From Bacteroidota bacterium (GTDB taxonomy: Bacteria; Bacteroidota; Bacteroidia; Chitinophagales; Chitinophagaceae), in assembly GCA_023437225.1 (NCBI GenBank), contig JAEZGS010000001.1:1-64000 (forward strand): 64,000 nucleotides of DNA, given 5' to 3'. A program made the translations under genes and the position numbers. This document shows, in pieces, positions 40,457 through 49,247 of the stretch; position 1 is the stretch's first letter; each line of letters starts with the position of its first letter. The notes beneath the pieces were generated by a model. That model saw only the letters and a program-made list of their open reading frames with translations, was not told where the DNA came from and did not search any database.

Positions 40457-43354
40457 TTAATTTTGGATAACTACCTGGTGCACTTTGCGGCTGCCTCCAA
40501 ATTCTAATTTAATAAAATAAGTTCCCGAAGGTAAACCTTGTTTTGCAGGAACGAGTCGATTCAACTCAAGCTTATGCGTACCCCTGGGTTGGTTTTTTAT
40601 AAATGGTGAACCTATTTGCTGGCCGGTTATATTATTAATTGTCAAACTGACACTTCCACTAGCTGGCAATTCATATTCTATGATCGAACTGCGAACCACC
40701 GGGTTGGGATATACTTTCATATTAACAGTATATCGCTGATTAAACACATCTCGTACAGAAGTAAGGACATTAGTAATGTTTCGATTCAGGTAAACATGGT
40801 ATTCACCAGGCTGCAGGGTCATCGGCTGATCCGCCTGAGTTACATTGATTGATTGTCCTGTGAAGTAGTCGTACCAGGTACCCGTGTGTGGGAACTGAAC
40901 AACTCCCGTTGTTTGATTCACATCAAAATTTCCGACCACCAATAGATTGGATGTATCAGTAGTTACATGCATCCATTTGAGTGCAGCATTCAGGCTCGAG
41001 TTTACATTACCTTCAACGAATGCATCTTTGTATGATGGATGCTGCCGCAGCTTTAACAGGCCCGCATAGGCATCATGCAATCGCTTGCGTCCAAAGTCCT
41101 GCAGATAATCCCACCGTATCGGCTTATCATCAAGTCTGCATTGGTCTTTCACCGTTCCATCTGTGCAATAATTGATAGAAAAATCGTATCCCATTTCGCC
41201 AAACTGCCAGATCATCTTTGGTCCCGGAATCATAAAGAGGAAAGCTGCTGCCATCTCATCTCTTCTCAAACCAGTGGCGAGATTTTTCACGTTATACGTA
41301 GAAGAACTGTTACCATACGTACTGTTCTTATACTGCACACGCTCTTCATCATGACTTTCCATATACGCAACAAGATGGGGTTCATTCATCCTGCGTGCCG
41401 TGTGTATGGCACCTGAAAAGTTAGAATTGGATACATAACCCATGGTGCCTTCGCTAAAATTATAATTATGATTACCCCACAACATCATTCCATAGTCCGC
41501 CAGTTCCTTCTCTTCATCATCATCTGCAAAGTGCTCTAGTATAACATATGCGCCTGCAGATTTATGTTGCACTGTATCGTAATACTTTTTCCAAAGGGCC
41601 ACCCGATCAGCGTCGTATTGCGACCATGCATCTACGTTACAATTACCTCCATTTGCATCGCATGTTGGTTTTTGTGTGAATCCTTTTGACAGGTCGAATC
41701 GAAATCCATCGATCTTATATTCGGTTAACCAATGCTCTACAACGCGACTAGTAAAATATTGTGTGGCATCGCTCTGATGGTTGAAATCGTAACCAACATT
41801 AAAAGCATGCTTAGCTGCAGGATTGAACCATGGGCTTGAAGGATCAGGCCTGTTGTTTGTTGCATCCCAGTACAGTTGAACCATTGGTGACTGGCCAAAC
41901 GAATGATTGAGTGCAATGTCCATAATAACTGCAATGCCATTCTTATGTGCCTCATCAACGAACTGTTTCATCGAAGTGCCAGTGCCATAATATTTATCTG
42001 GCGCGAAGTAAAACGATGAGTTGTAACCCCAGCTTACATTTCCTTCAAATTCGTTCACAGGCATCAGTTCAATAGCATTTATTCCTAGCGCTTTCAGGTA
42101 AGGAAGTGTATCACGAAGTGTTTTCCAATCGTGTGTTGCAAGAAAATCACGAAGCAATACTTCATAGATCACCAATGACCTTTGATCGGGTCTTTGAAAG
42201 TTTTGAACCTGCCATGCATAAGCAGCAGCACCTGGTTGAAGCGTACTTACAATGCCTGTCGTTTTGCCCGTAGGATATGCTTTTATATTAGGGTATGTGG
42301 TATTCTGAATAAATTTATCGTTGTCCGGATCGAGTACCATTTCAGTATAAGGATCCGCAATACGCAACGATGAATTTACGAGGTACTGATATGCATATAC
42401 AGTTCCCTTTGTTAAGCCGGTGATCCTCTTCCAGAAACGCTTTCCATCCGGCGTTTTATTCATCTGGAATTCGGAGCGTTCTGTCCAGTTATTGAATTCA
42501 CCAATAACCGCTACGCGCGATTTACCTGGTGCATACAAAACAAGTATTGCGGAAGTATCTCCCTGTTCATAATTGATCCCATCTCTTACACCGGCAGGAA
42601 GCGGAGCTACAGTTGACGTTGTAGCAACGAAAAAGTTTATCGTGTCACGAATCACCTGTCCATTGTAAGTTGCCGTTGCAATGACCTGCTGATTTCCGGC
42701 AGATGAGATCTGCACTTTCTTATCTATCACATTTACATCATTCTGTTCAGCAACGGAAACCCCGTTGTAATAAAGCTTTAATGCAGCAGGATGGCTTGAG
42801 GCGTAGACGATGTCAATGTAATCACCCACCTCTTTATTGATGGGCTCAGGTACTTGCGCAAATTTCGGTTCCATGGCGGGCTGAAGAAACTTTGTTGCAA
42901 ATACGTCACTATACATCGGCACAAACATGTCTGATCCATCGGCATTTCGTTGCACTACTGTACCTGCGCCATTCCTGAACAAGATTGCAATCTTTGATAT
43001 TGTTTCGCCTGCAGCCAGATTGAAAAAGGAGCGCGCATTGTTTATCACGAAACGATATTTATTGTTACCCAGGTTTTCAGCTTTGACTGACTGATCAGGC
43101 GCATTGAAATTGGTGAACTTAACATGCTTCCAGTCGCTGGCTCCAGTGCTTTGGTTTGTAATTACACCGATATGGACATAAACGTCGTTCGGATTTGAAT
43201 AATTCATCAGACCCTTATTGCCTTTTGTTGCATCGACTATTAATGCAATCGTTCCGGTATCACGGGGAAAAGTTGGGATTGTAGTAATAAGTTGCGCGTT
43301 CGCAATAGCACACACGCAGCTGGCAACCAGGAGTAGAAGTAAAGGTTTGAACAT
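40457..43354 (-). CDS. Secreted GH13 alpha-amylase-family enzyme with T9SS domain
   Basis: I use the ATG at 43354, which puts the signal peptide at the very start; an in-frame ATG 11 codons earlier (43387) is possible, and residue numbers here count from that one. Order: N-terminal beta domains (35-265), a CBM48-like domain with VAVIGEFNNW (about 290-350), then the GH13 barrel. Its conserved regions are DIALNHS (490-496), GFRFDLSKG with nucleophile Asp565, VILEHF with acid/base Glu618, and MESHDEE with Asp680, where the usual NHD reads SHD. The last 80 residues are a T9SS type A domain (VYPNPVVRSS, GTYFIKLEF). It should hydrolyse alpha-glucan outside the cell or at the surface and feed the neighbouring SusCD system. 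Confidence 0.95.
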   Translation of the reverse strand: MFKPLLLLLVASCVCAIANAQLITTIPTFPRDTGTIALIVDATKGNKGLMNYSNPNDVYVHIGVITNQSTGASDWKHVKFTNFNAPDQSVKAENLGNNKYRFVINNARSFFNLAAGETISKIAILFRNGAGTVVQRNADGSDMFVPMYSDVFATKFLQPAMEPKFAQVPEPINKEVGDYIDIVYASSHPAALKLYYNGVSVAEQNDVNVIDKKVQISSAGNQQVIATATYNGQVIRDTINFFVATTSTVAPLPAGVRDGINYEQGDTSAILVLYAPGKSRVAVIGEFNNWTERSEFQMNKTPDGKRFWKRITGLTKGTVYAYQYLVNSSLRIADPYTEMVLDPDNDKFIQNTTYPNIKAYPTGKTTGIVSTLQPGAAAYAWQVQNFQRPDQRSLVIYEVLLRDFLATHDWKTLRDTLPYLKALGINAIELMPVNEFEGNVSWGYNSSFYFAPDKYYGTGTSMKQFVDEAHKNGIAVIMDIALNHSFGQSPMVQLYWDATNNRPDPSSPWFNPAAKHAFNVGYDFNHQSDATQYFTSRVVEHWLTEYKIDGFRFDLSKGFTQKPTCDANGGNCNVDAWSQYDADRVALWKKYYDTVQHKSAGAYVILEHFADDDEEKELADYGMMLWGNHNYNFSEGTMGYVSNSNFSGAIHTARRMNEPHLVAYMESHDEERVQYKNSTYGNSSSTYNVKNLATGLRRDEMAAAFLFMIPGPKMIWQFGEMGYDFSINYCTDGTVKDQCRLDDKPIRWDYLQDFGRKRLHDAYAGLLKLRQHPSYKDAFVEGNVNSSLNAALKWMHVTTDTSNLLVVGNFDVNQTTGVVQFPHTGTWYDYFTGQSINVTQADQPMTLQPGEYHVYLNRNITNVLTSVRDVFNQRYTVNMKVYPNPVVRSSIIEYELPASGSVSLTINNITGQQIGSPFIKNQPRGTHKLELNRLVPAKQGLPSGTYFIKLEFGGSRKVHQVVIQN

Positions 43355-43410
43355 AGGACGAGGTTTTCTGTCCGATAAATTAAGCATATAAATTTCACTA
43401 AAAGAAAATA

Positions 43411-43436
43411 AGCTGCCCCTGATGAAAGGGACAGCC
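43411..43436 (-). terminator. Intercistronic hairpin between susE and the amylase gene
   Basis: On the minus strand GCTGTCCC pairs with GGGGCAGC (one G-U pair) over a 8-nt loop, followed by TTATTTTC. It is a weak terminator or processing site that may lower amylase expression relative to the Sus transport genes. Confidence 0.5.
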
Positions 43437-43459
43437 TATTTTTTATGTTTACCCGAACA

Positions 43460-44485
43460 TTAGTTTTTCTTTACTACGTAAGTGTAGTTTCCAGGCACTG
43501 AAAGATCTAGAGTCACGGTGTAATTACCATCTGATGCGATTTGAACGTTCGCACCACCCGGCTCCAGGCTCTTGTCTGCATTATCATCGCCATAATTGAG
43601 ATCCCATCCGTCATTTGCACGGAACTTGATCTCTCCCTGGGTCAGGTTGGTTGTGATCGACCAGGTTTTTGTTGCTTCATCAAAGACCATATCCTTGTCG
43701 TTATCCCAGCTTCCTGTTGCGCTTCCAACAAGTCCCCATGAGGTTTTCAAGGCACTCCACGTGAGTGTTTTTGTATTCGCTTTAATGAGGTAATATCCTG
43801 CGGCAGGCATCATGATGTCACCACCTGATGTGCTTAACTTACCAGCTCCACCATCGCCGTAGTTCGTGTGGTTCCAATCAGGATCAGAGGTAAACTTAAA
43901 AGGAGATGCTTTGCTAAAATATACATACCCTTCGTATTCACCATTATCTCTAACTGAAGAGATCTTTGGTGCCTCCTCCGGCTTCCAACCCTGGTAGTCG
44001 CCAGGCAGCCACAGTGAAGGATAATTTATGATCACGAGATAAGGAGTGACTTTAATAGTTGTCACTTCCGATGTATCATTCGGAGTGTGGGTTCCAAGAC
44101 TTGAGATCAAACGTGCGTCAATTGATCCCTGCTGCGCAGGTGCAAGCCCCATAAGAATCACCGCCTGGTTTAATTCGGCAGTTGTTATCTTTTTTTGGAG
44201 ACCGGTTAAAACATACTCCTTTGCAGAGGCAAAGTTGGTACCGGTGCGGGCCAGCTGTAATGTGTAACGTACTGCCGCATCGAATCCATAGTCAGGTGCA
44301 GTCCAGTTGAAAGTTATCGCAGTGTCCAGTGCATTGGCACTATTCAGCACAATGTCTGTAGATGATACCTGCAATGCGGAGGCGCCAGCAGGTTTGAAGA
44401 TCGCCCTGTCTTCGTCCTTCTTACATGACCATAAGGCCACGGAAGCAACTGCAAAAAGCAGGATATGATTGATTAGTTTTTTCAT
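43460..44485 (-). CDS. susE: SusE-family surface starch-binding lipoprotein
   Basis: The 341-residue protein has lipobox ALWSC (Cys21) followed by KKDED, an acidic surface-export-like sequence. Domains: an N-terminal fibronectin-type region (about 35-145) with ITFNWTAPDYGFDAAVRYTL, then two SusE/F starch-binding modules opening with LWLPGDYQGWKPEEAP (about 160-250) and WGLVGSATGSWDNDKD (about 250-341). Each module carries aromatic residues for alpha-glucan binding. It sits after susD as in classical Sus loci. In Bacteroides SusE/SusF hold starch at the surface and influence the size of imported maltodextrins. Confidence 0.93.
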   Translation of the reverse strand: MKKLINHILLFAVASVALWSCKKDEDRAIFKPAGASALQVSSTDIVLNSANALDTAITFNWTAPDYGFDAAVRYTLQLARTGTNFASAKEYVLTGLQKKITTAELNQAVILMGLAPAQQGSIDARLISSLGTHTPNDTSEVTTIKVTPYLVIINYPSLWLPGDYQGWKPEEAPKISSVRDNGEYEGYVYFSKASPFKFTSDPDWNHTNYGDGGAGKLSTSGGDIMMPAAGYYLIKANTKTLTWSALKTSWGLVGSATGSWDNDKDMVFDEATKTWSITTNLTQGEIKFRANDGWDLNYGDDNADKSLEPGGANVQIASDGNYTVTLDLSVPGNYTYVVKKN

Positions 44486-44529
44486 AATTCAAAAAATTTC
44501 TAAGCAAGAATTTAGTTTAAGAACTCAGA

Positions 44530-46107
44530 TCAGTAACCTTCGTTCTGTGTAAGATTAGGATTTGCCGATACGTCAGATGAAGGGATCGGGAACAACACCC
44601 TGAAATCTTCAACAGCTCTTCCCTGTGCAACACCGCCTTTCCACGGCCATAAATAATTTGAACCAGTGTACTTGCCAAAACGAATAAGATCGGTCCTGCG
44701 ATGAGCTTCCCAATTCAGTTCTCTTGCTCTCTCGTCGAGCATGAAGTCGAGAGTCAGCTGTCCTACGCTTATATTACCACTCGTGTTTCCATAAGCGCGT
44801 TCACGAAGTTCGTTGATGTATTGAACGGCCTGGTTGACACTTCCACCCGTACCGCCACGTACTACTGCTTCGGCATAAATAAGGTAAGCTTCGGCAAGGC
44901 GCATCAATGGGAAATCAGTATCCGGATGATCACCCGATTTGTCTGAACCCTGCTGACCGTTTCTTGTTACGTTTTTATATTTCGTGATCGGGTATCCGTC
45001 AGTGAACACACCCAAATCATTTATTTCAATATCCTGTCCGTCTTTATGGAACATCGCGCGACCGTCACCGTTAGCAAACAGGTTAACGATGTTCTTTGTC
45101 GTTCTTAATCCACCCCAGCCACCGTTGATACCAAACTCAGCGGGACTCATATTTCCACCAACTGGTGCATGCACAATGTAAGTGATACCACCCCATGATC
45201 TTGTATGCATTCCATCGAAAACAATTGGAAGGATTATCTCATTTGACAAATGGTTATCAGCAAGGAATAAATGTTCATATTCAGGCTCCAGTGTGTACAC
45301 TGAATTGATCACTTTGCTCGAATATGTGATCGCATCTGTGTTTCTTTCAGTACCTGTATAAACCTGCGCATTGAGGTAAATCTTTGCAAGCAACATCCAT
45401 GCGGCAGCTTTGTCCGCCCGGCCATATTCATTGGTTCCCGGTTCTGCAAGCAGAGTTTCAATTTCCTTCAATTCTGACTCGATGAATTCAAATACCTGTG
45501 CGCGACTTCTTTGCTGTGGGAAGAATGATCCTACTTTATCCTGATCGGTAACAAATGGAATATTACCAAACATATCCATTGCGTGACTATAACTAAGAGC
45601 TCTCATGAAGCGAGCCTCAGCCCTGAAAAGCCTTGCCTGATCCAGATCTGCGCCTGTAATGCCTCTTGAAGAAAGTTTGTCATCACTAATCTCACGAATG
45701 AATTCATTAGCAAGCGAAATCTGGTAGTAACAACGGTTATACATTGCTGTAATGAACTCGTTGTTCGGTGTCCAGGTCATGCGATGAAGATCCTGAATGG
45801 TACCATCGTTCCATGCAATCACTGCTTCATCAGTAGTAAGTTCCTGCATCTGCCAGTACTGGCGGAAATAAGTAGAAAATCCTTCATCGATACCACTGAT
45901 ATCGGGACGACCCGAAGGACCTTGTTGACCACTCACGGCCAGACCTGCATATACTTTTGCAAGGATCTGCTTATAGTTTTTAAAATCGTTGTACACTGAC
46001 GCCGATGTAACGTCATAGAACGGCGTGCGATCAAGGTCTTTGGTGCATGCAGCGAATCCAAACGCCACAAGTGCAACCATCAGAACCTTTATAATATTCT
46101 TCTTCAT
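44530..46107 (-). CDS. susD: SusD-family lipoprotein of the starch locus
   Basis: The 525-residue protein has lipobox GFAAC (Cys20), the SusD helical core (RFMRALSYSHAMDMFGNIPFV) and the C-terminal signature PLMRLAEAYLIYAEAV, ARELNWEAHRRTDLIRFGKY, with end NPNLTQNEGY. The DRTPF start of the mature protein is common in starch-type SusD proteins. It lies 18 bases after its susC and 44 bases before susE. The combination with SusE and a GH13 enzyme supports alpha-glucan as ligand. Confidence 0.95.
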   Translation of the reverse strand: MKKNIIKVLMVALVAFGFAACTKDLDRTPFYDVTSASVYNDFKNYKQILAKVYAGLAVSGQQGPSGRPDISGIDEGFSTYFRQYWQMQELTTDEAVIAWNDGTIQDLHRMTWTPNNEFITAMYNRCYYQISLANEFIREISDDKLSSRGITGADLDQARLFRAEARFMRALSYSHAMDMFGNIPFVTDQDKVGSFFPQQRSRAQVFEFIESELKEIETLLAEPGTNEYGRADKAAAWMLLAKIYLNAQVYTGTERNTDAITYSSKVINSVYTLEPEYEHLFLADNHLSNEIILPIVFDGMHTRSWGGITYIVHAPVGGNMSPAEFGINGGWGGLRTTKNIVNLFANGDGRAMFHKDGQDIEINDLGVFTDGYPITKYKNVTRNGQQGSDKSGDHPDTDFPLMRLAEAYLIYAEAVVRGGTGGSVNQAVQYINELRERAYGNTSGNISVGQLTLDFMLDERARELNWEAHRRTDLIRFGKYTGSNYLWPWKGGVAQGRAVEDFRVLFPIPSSDVSANPNLTQNEGY

Positions 46108-46125
46108 ATCTTAAATTGTATAAGA

Positions 46126-49077
46126 TTAAAAATCAAGATTAACTCCAAGTGAAAAGATGCGGGGTCTCGGATAGAAATTATTATCTATTCCACCTGCGAT
46201 CTCTGGATCAAGACCTGAATACTTGGTGATTGTAAACGCATTGTTCACAGTTGCAGTAACTCTCACTCCAACTTTATCTTCCCACAATCTTCCAAAGTTG
46301 TATCCAACATTGATGTTGTCTGCCCTCAGGAATGATGCATTTTCCAGGTAATAATCAGAGAATAACTGGAACTCATCGAAGCGGGTATCTAACACGCTCG
46401 TAGAAACATTGCTCAGATAATTAGGGAACGAGAATGCTTTGTATGCACCGTTGTTTGAAGAGAAGTTATTGTAAACGTAGTTGTTGAAGCTTCCACGCAG
46501 AGTGAAAGAACCGAACCACTTCTTATAAGAGAACTGTGAGCTAAAGCCGAGGAACATTGTAGGTTCCGCAGACTTGTACCTGTATTTATCACGGTCTGTG
46601 ATCACACCGTCTTTATTCATATCTACATACACGCCTTCTATCGGACGTCCACTTTCATCATACACCTGCTTGTAAACGTAGAATGCATAAGGATTGTAGC
46701 CAACAGTGTTTATCTGGATGTTGTTACCAACACCACCGCCAATTGTACCCGATTCATAACCGATAAAGGTTTTGTCTTCGATCTTACTCAACTTGGTGAT
46801 CTCGGTTTTGTTGTACGTAATGTTGAAGCCCGCATCCCAACGGAAATCTTTGGTTTGAACAGGAGTACCATTTAGCACCAGCTCAATACCGCGATTTTCA
46901 ATGTTACCCACATTGGTCAATACCCTGTTTGTAAGATTGGAACCTGCAGGAACAGAGATCACTGCAAGAAGATCTTTTGTCTTTTTAAAATAGTAGTCGA
47001 TGCTACCGCTGATCCTGTTATCAAGAAAACCGAAATCAAGTCCTGCGTTATACGTTTCAGTTTCCTCCCACTTGATATTGAGGTCATATCCTTCAGGGCG
47101 AAGCGTATTATATAGTGAATCACCAATTCCGTATTGTGCGGTACCATCACTCAACGTATAACGAGGAAGGTATGGATAGTCTCCATTATTGATGTCCTGC
47201 TGTCCCGTAACACCGTATCCAAGTCTGAATTTCAAATCAGAGATCGATTTGGAGTTCTTAAGGAACCCTTCGTTACTTATCCTCCATGCGAATGCCGCAG
47301 AAGGAAACAGGCCCCAGCGTGTATCGGGACTGAATCTTGATGATCCATCGCGACGTAAAGTTGCTGTAACCAGGAAGCGATCATCGAAATTATAATTGGC
47401 CCTTCCAAAAAAGGATACGAGGGTGTTCTGTGTTTTAAAAGGAATAGCAGCGGGAGTGGTATCTGTACCGCGAAACACAGGGAACGAAGGAGATTCGGTT
47501 GTCCAGTCCTGGTAAGAATAACCAGCTGTTACATCGAAGCGACTTTCAATACCTGGAAGTTCTTTCGCATAATTAAGATAGAACTCGAGCAACTTGTTAT
47601 TCTTCTCCTGCTCATACTGGCTGCGTGAGCCGCGAACATAATAAGCTGTAGCAGCAGTTGCGGGGTTTACTACGGTACCTTCTCCTTTTGAATGATCGAA
47701 TCCGAGGTTTAGGTTGGCACGTAGTGCTGGCAGGAAGTGAAGTTTATAATCAAACTGAATGTTACCAATGCTTCTGAATGCATCACTATTGTCCTGGCGC
47801 TGCTTCAACATACTCACAGGGTTTCTTGTACCCAATGTATTCAGCTTGTCGGTTGCAGGATCAAGCCATTCCCAATATCCACCAAGATCGGTGTTGCTTT
47901 TTTCAAAAACCGGCTTGGTAGGATCGAACGCAACGGCTGCACCAATTGCACCCTGGTCTGCAAAGCGGGTTTTGCTTTGTGCGAGTTTTAGGTTAAGATC
48001 AATTGATAGATGATTGTCCAGGAACTTAGGGCTAAGGTTCAGTGCTCCTGAAGTTCTGTTTAGTTTCGATGTAAGAAGGATACCTTTTTGTGAAAGGTAA
48101 CCAACCGAAACCCTAAATGGAAGAGCACCTACTGCACCGCTAACGCTGATGTTATTATCGGTAGTAAAAGCTTTCTGGAAGATCTCATCCTGCCAATCGG
48201 TGTCTGCACCTCCAAGAAGTTCGGCCTGCGCAGCAGTACCATTTTCAGTAACCACCTGGCGGAACTGGTCGGCAGTGAGCACATCCACTTTTCCGGTTCT
48301 TTCAGCAATCGAATTCACGGTGCTGAAGTTTACACGCAATGGACCTCTTGCTCCCTTCTTCGTAGTGATGATGATCACACCATTCGATGCACGGGATCCG
48401 TAGATCGCGGTAGCAGATGCGTCTTTTAAAATGTTGAAGCTTTCAATGTCGTTCGGGTTGATAAAGTTCAAAGGGTTTGCAGAACCTGAGATAGAGCCGT
48501 TGTCAACCGGAACACCATCGATGACAATCAATGGGTCGTTGCTGGCATTCAGTGATGAGCCACCACGAATGCGAATGCGGCTACCTGCGCCGGGTGCACC
48601 ACCATTTGAAGTGATTTGCACACCCGCTACCTTTCCGGCAATGAGTTGTTCGGGTGTGGTAACTGGTCCGCGGTTGAAATCTCTAGAGGAGATGGATGTA
48701 ACGGAACCTGTCAAATCTTTTTTACGAGCAGTACCATAACCAACAACCACCACTTCATTAAGTGCGGCAGTGTTTTGATTCAAGACAAGAGTTACAGTGG
48801 TAGTGTTGCTGATGTCTACTTCCTGGGTTTGAAATCCTACAGATGAAAATATCAGGGTAGTTGCTCCTGCAGGTACGTTCAACCGGAATGCACCTTCAGC
48901 ATCAGTTTGCGTTCCAACATTCTGGTCTTTTACGGTAATGGAAACTCCGGGAATTCCTTTTGAGGCGGCGTCGGTAATTCTACCCGATATCGACCGCTCT
49001 TGTGCTTCGGTGGCTAGCCATGAGAGAGAGAAAAACAGGGGCATAGCAAACGACAGCAAGAATCGTTTTAAGCGCAT
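46126..49077 (-). CDS. susC: SusC-family TonB-linked transporter of the starch locus
   Basis: The 983-residue protein has a signal peptide to about residue 25 (TEAQ), a carboxypeptidase-like domain (27-105), SusC box NEVVVVGYGTARKKDLTGSV (108-127), a plug with ILKDASATAIYGSRASNGVI and a barrel ending FSLGVNLDF. The region upstream carries a 35-bp imperfect palindrome (49117-49151) that looks like the operator of the locus. It is divergent from ligA, with 170 bases between start codons. Confidence 0.97.
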   Translation of the reverse strand: MRLKRFLLSFAMPLFFSLSWLATEAQERSISGRITDAASKGIPGVSITVKDQNVGTQTDAEGAFRLNVPAGATTLIFSSVGFQTQEVDISNTTTVTLVLNQNTAALNEVVVVGYGTARKKDLTGSVTSISSRDFNRGPVTTPEQLIAGKVAGVQITSNGGAPGAGSRIRIRGGSSLNASNDPLIVIDGVPVDNGSISGSANPLNFINPNDIESFNILKDASATAIYGSRASNGVIIITTKKGARGPLRVNFSTVNSIAERTGKVDVLTADQFRQVVTENGTAAQAELLGGADTDWQDEIFQKAFTTDNNISVSGAVGALPFRVSVGYLSQKGILLTSKLNRTSGALNLSPKFLDNHLSIDLNLKLAQSKTRFADQGAIGAAVAFDPTKPVFEKSNTDLGGYWEWLDPATDKLNTLGTRNPVSMLKQRQDNSDAFRSIGNIQFDYKLHFLPALRANLNLGFDHSKGEGTVVNPATAATAYYVRGSRSQYEQEKNNKLLEFYLNYAKELPGIESRFDVTAGYSYQDWTTESPSFPVFRGTDTTPAAIPFKTQNTLVSFFGRANYNFDDRFLVTATLRRDGSSRFSPDTRWGLFPSAAFAWRISNEGFLKNSKSISDLKFRLGYGVTGQQDINNGDYPYLPRYTLSDGTAQYGIGDSLYNTLRPEGYDLNIKWEETETYNAGLDFGFLDNRISGSIDYYFKKTKDLLAVISVPAGSNLTNRVLTNVGNIENRGIELVLNGTPVQTKDFRWDAGFNITYNKTEITKLSKIEDKTFIGYESGTIGGGVGNNIQINTVGYNPYAFYVYKQVYDESGRPIEGVYVDMNKDGVITDRDKYRYKSAEPTMFLGFSSQFSYKKWFGSFTLRGSFNNYVYNNFSSNNGAYKAFSFPNYLSNVSTSVLDTRFDEFQLFSDYYLENASFLRADNINVGYNFGRLWEDKVGVRVTATVNNAFTITKYSGLDPEIAGGIDNNFYPRPRIFSLGVNLDF

Positions 49078-49116
49078 AATCCTTGGGTTTTTTTATACAA
49101 CAAATAATCGAAACAT

Positions 49117-49151
49117 GTACCTATTACACATTAGCAATATGTAATAAGTAC
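49117..49151. promoter_or_regulatory. Large palindromic operator candidate of the starch locus
   Basis: GTACCTATTACACATT (49117-49132) and AATATGTAATAAGTAC (49136-49151) are inverted copies matching at 14 of 16 positions around a 3-base centre. The site starts 40 bases upstream of the susC ATG. Its regulator could be the NUDIX protein of the locus or an unseen LacI-type protein. Confidence 0.55.
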
Positions 49152-49247
49152 ACAAAGTAGGGAAATTTCATTTCATTGTACATTTTGTGGGGGAAATTTT
49201 TTTCTGGTTTGCAGTTCCTCCTAGTTTTACAACACAACAGGAAACAT

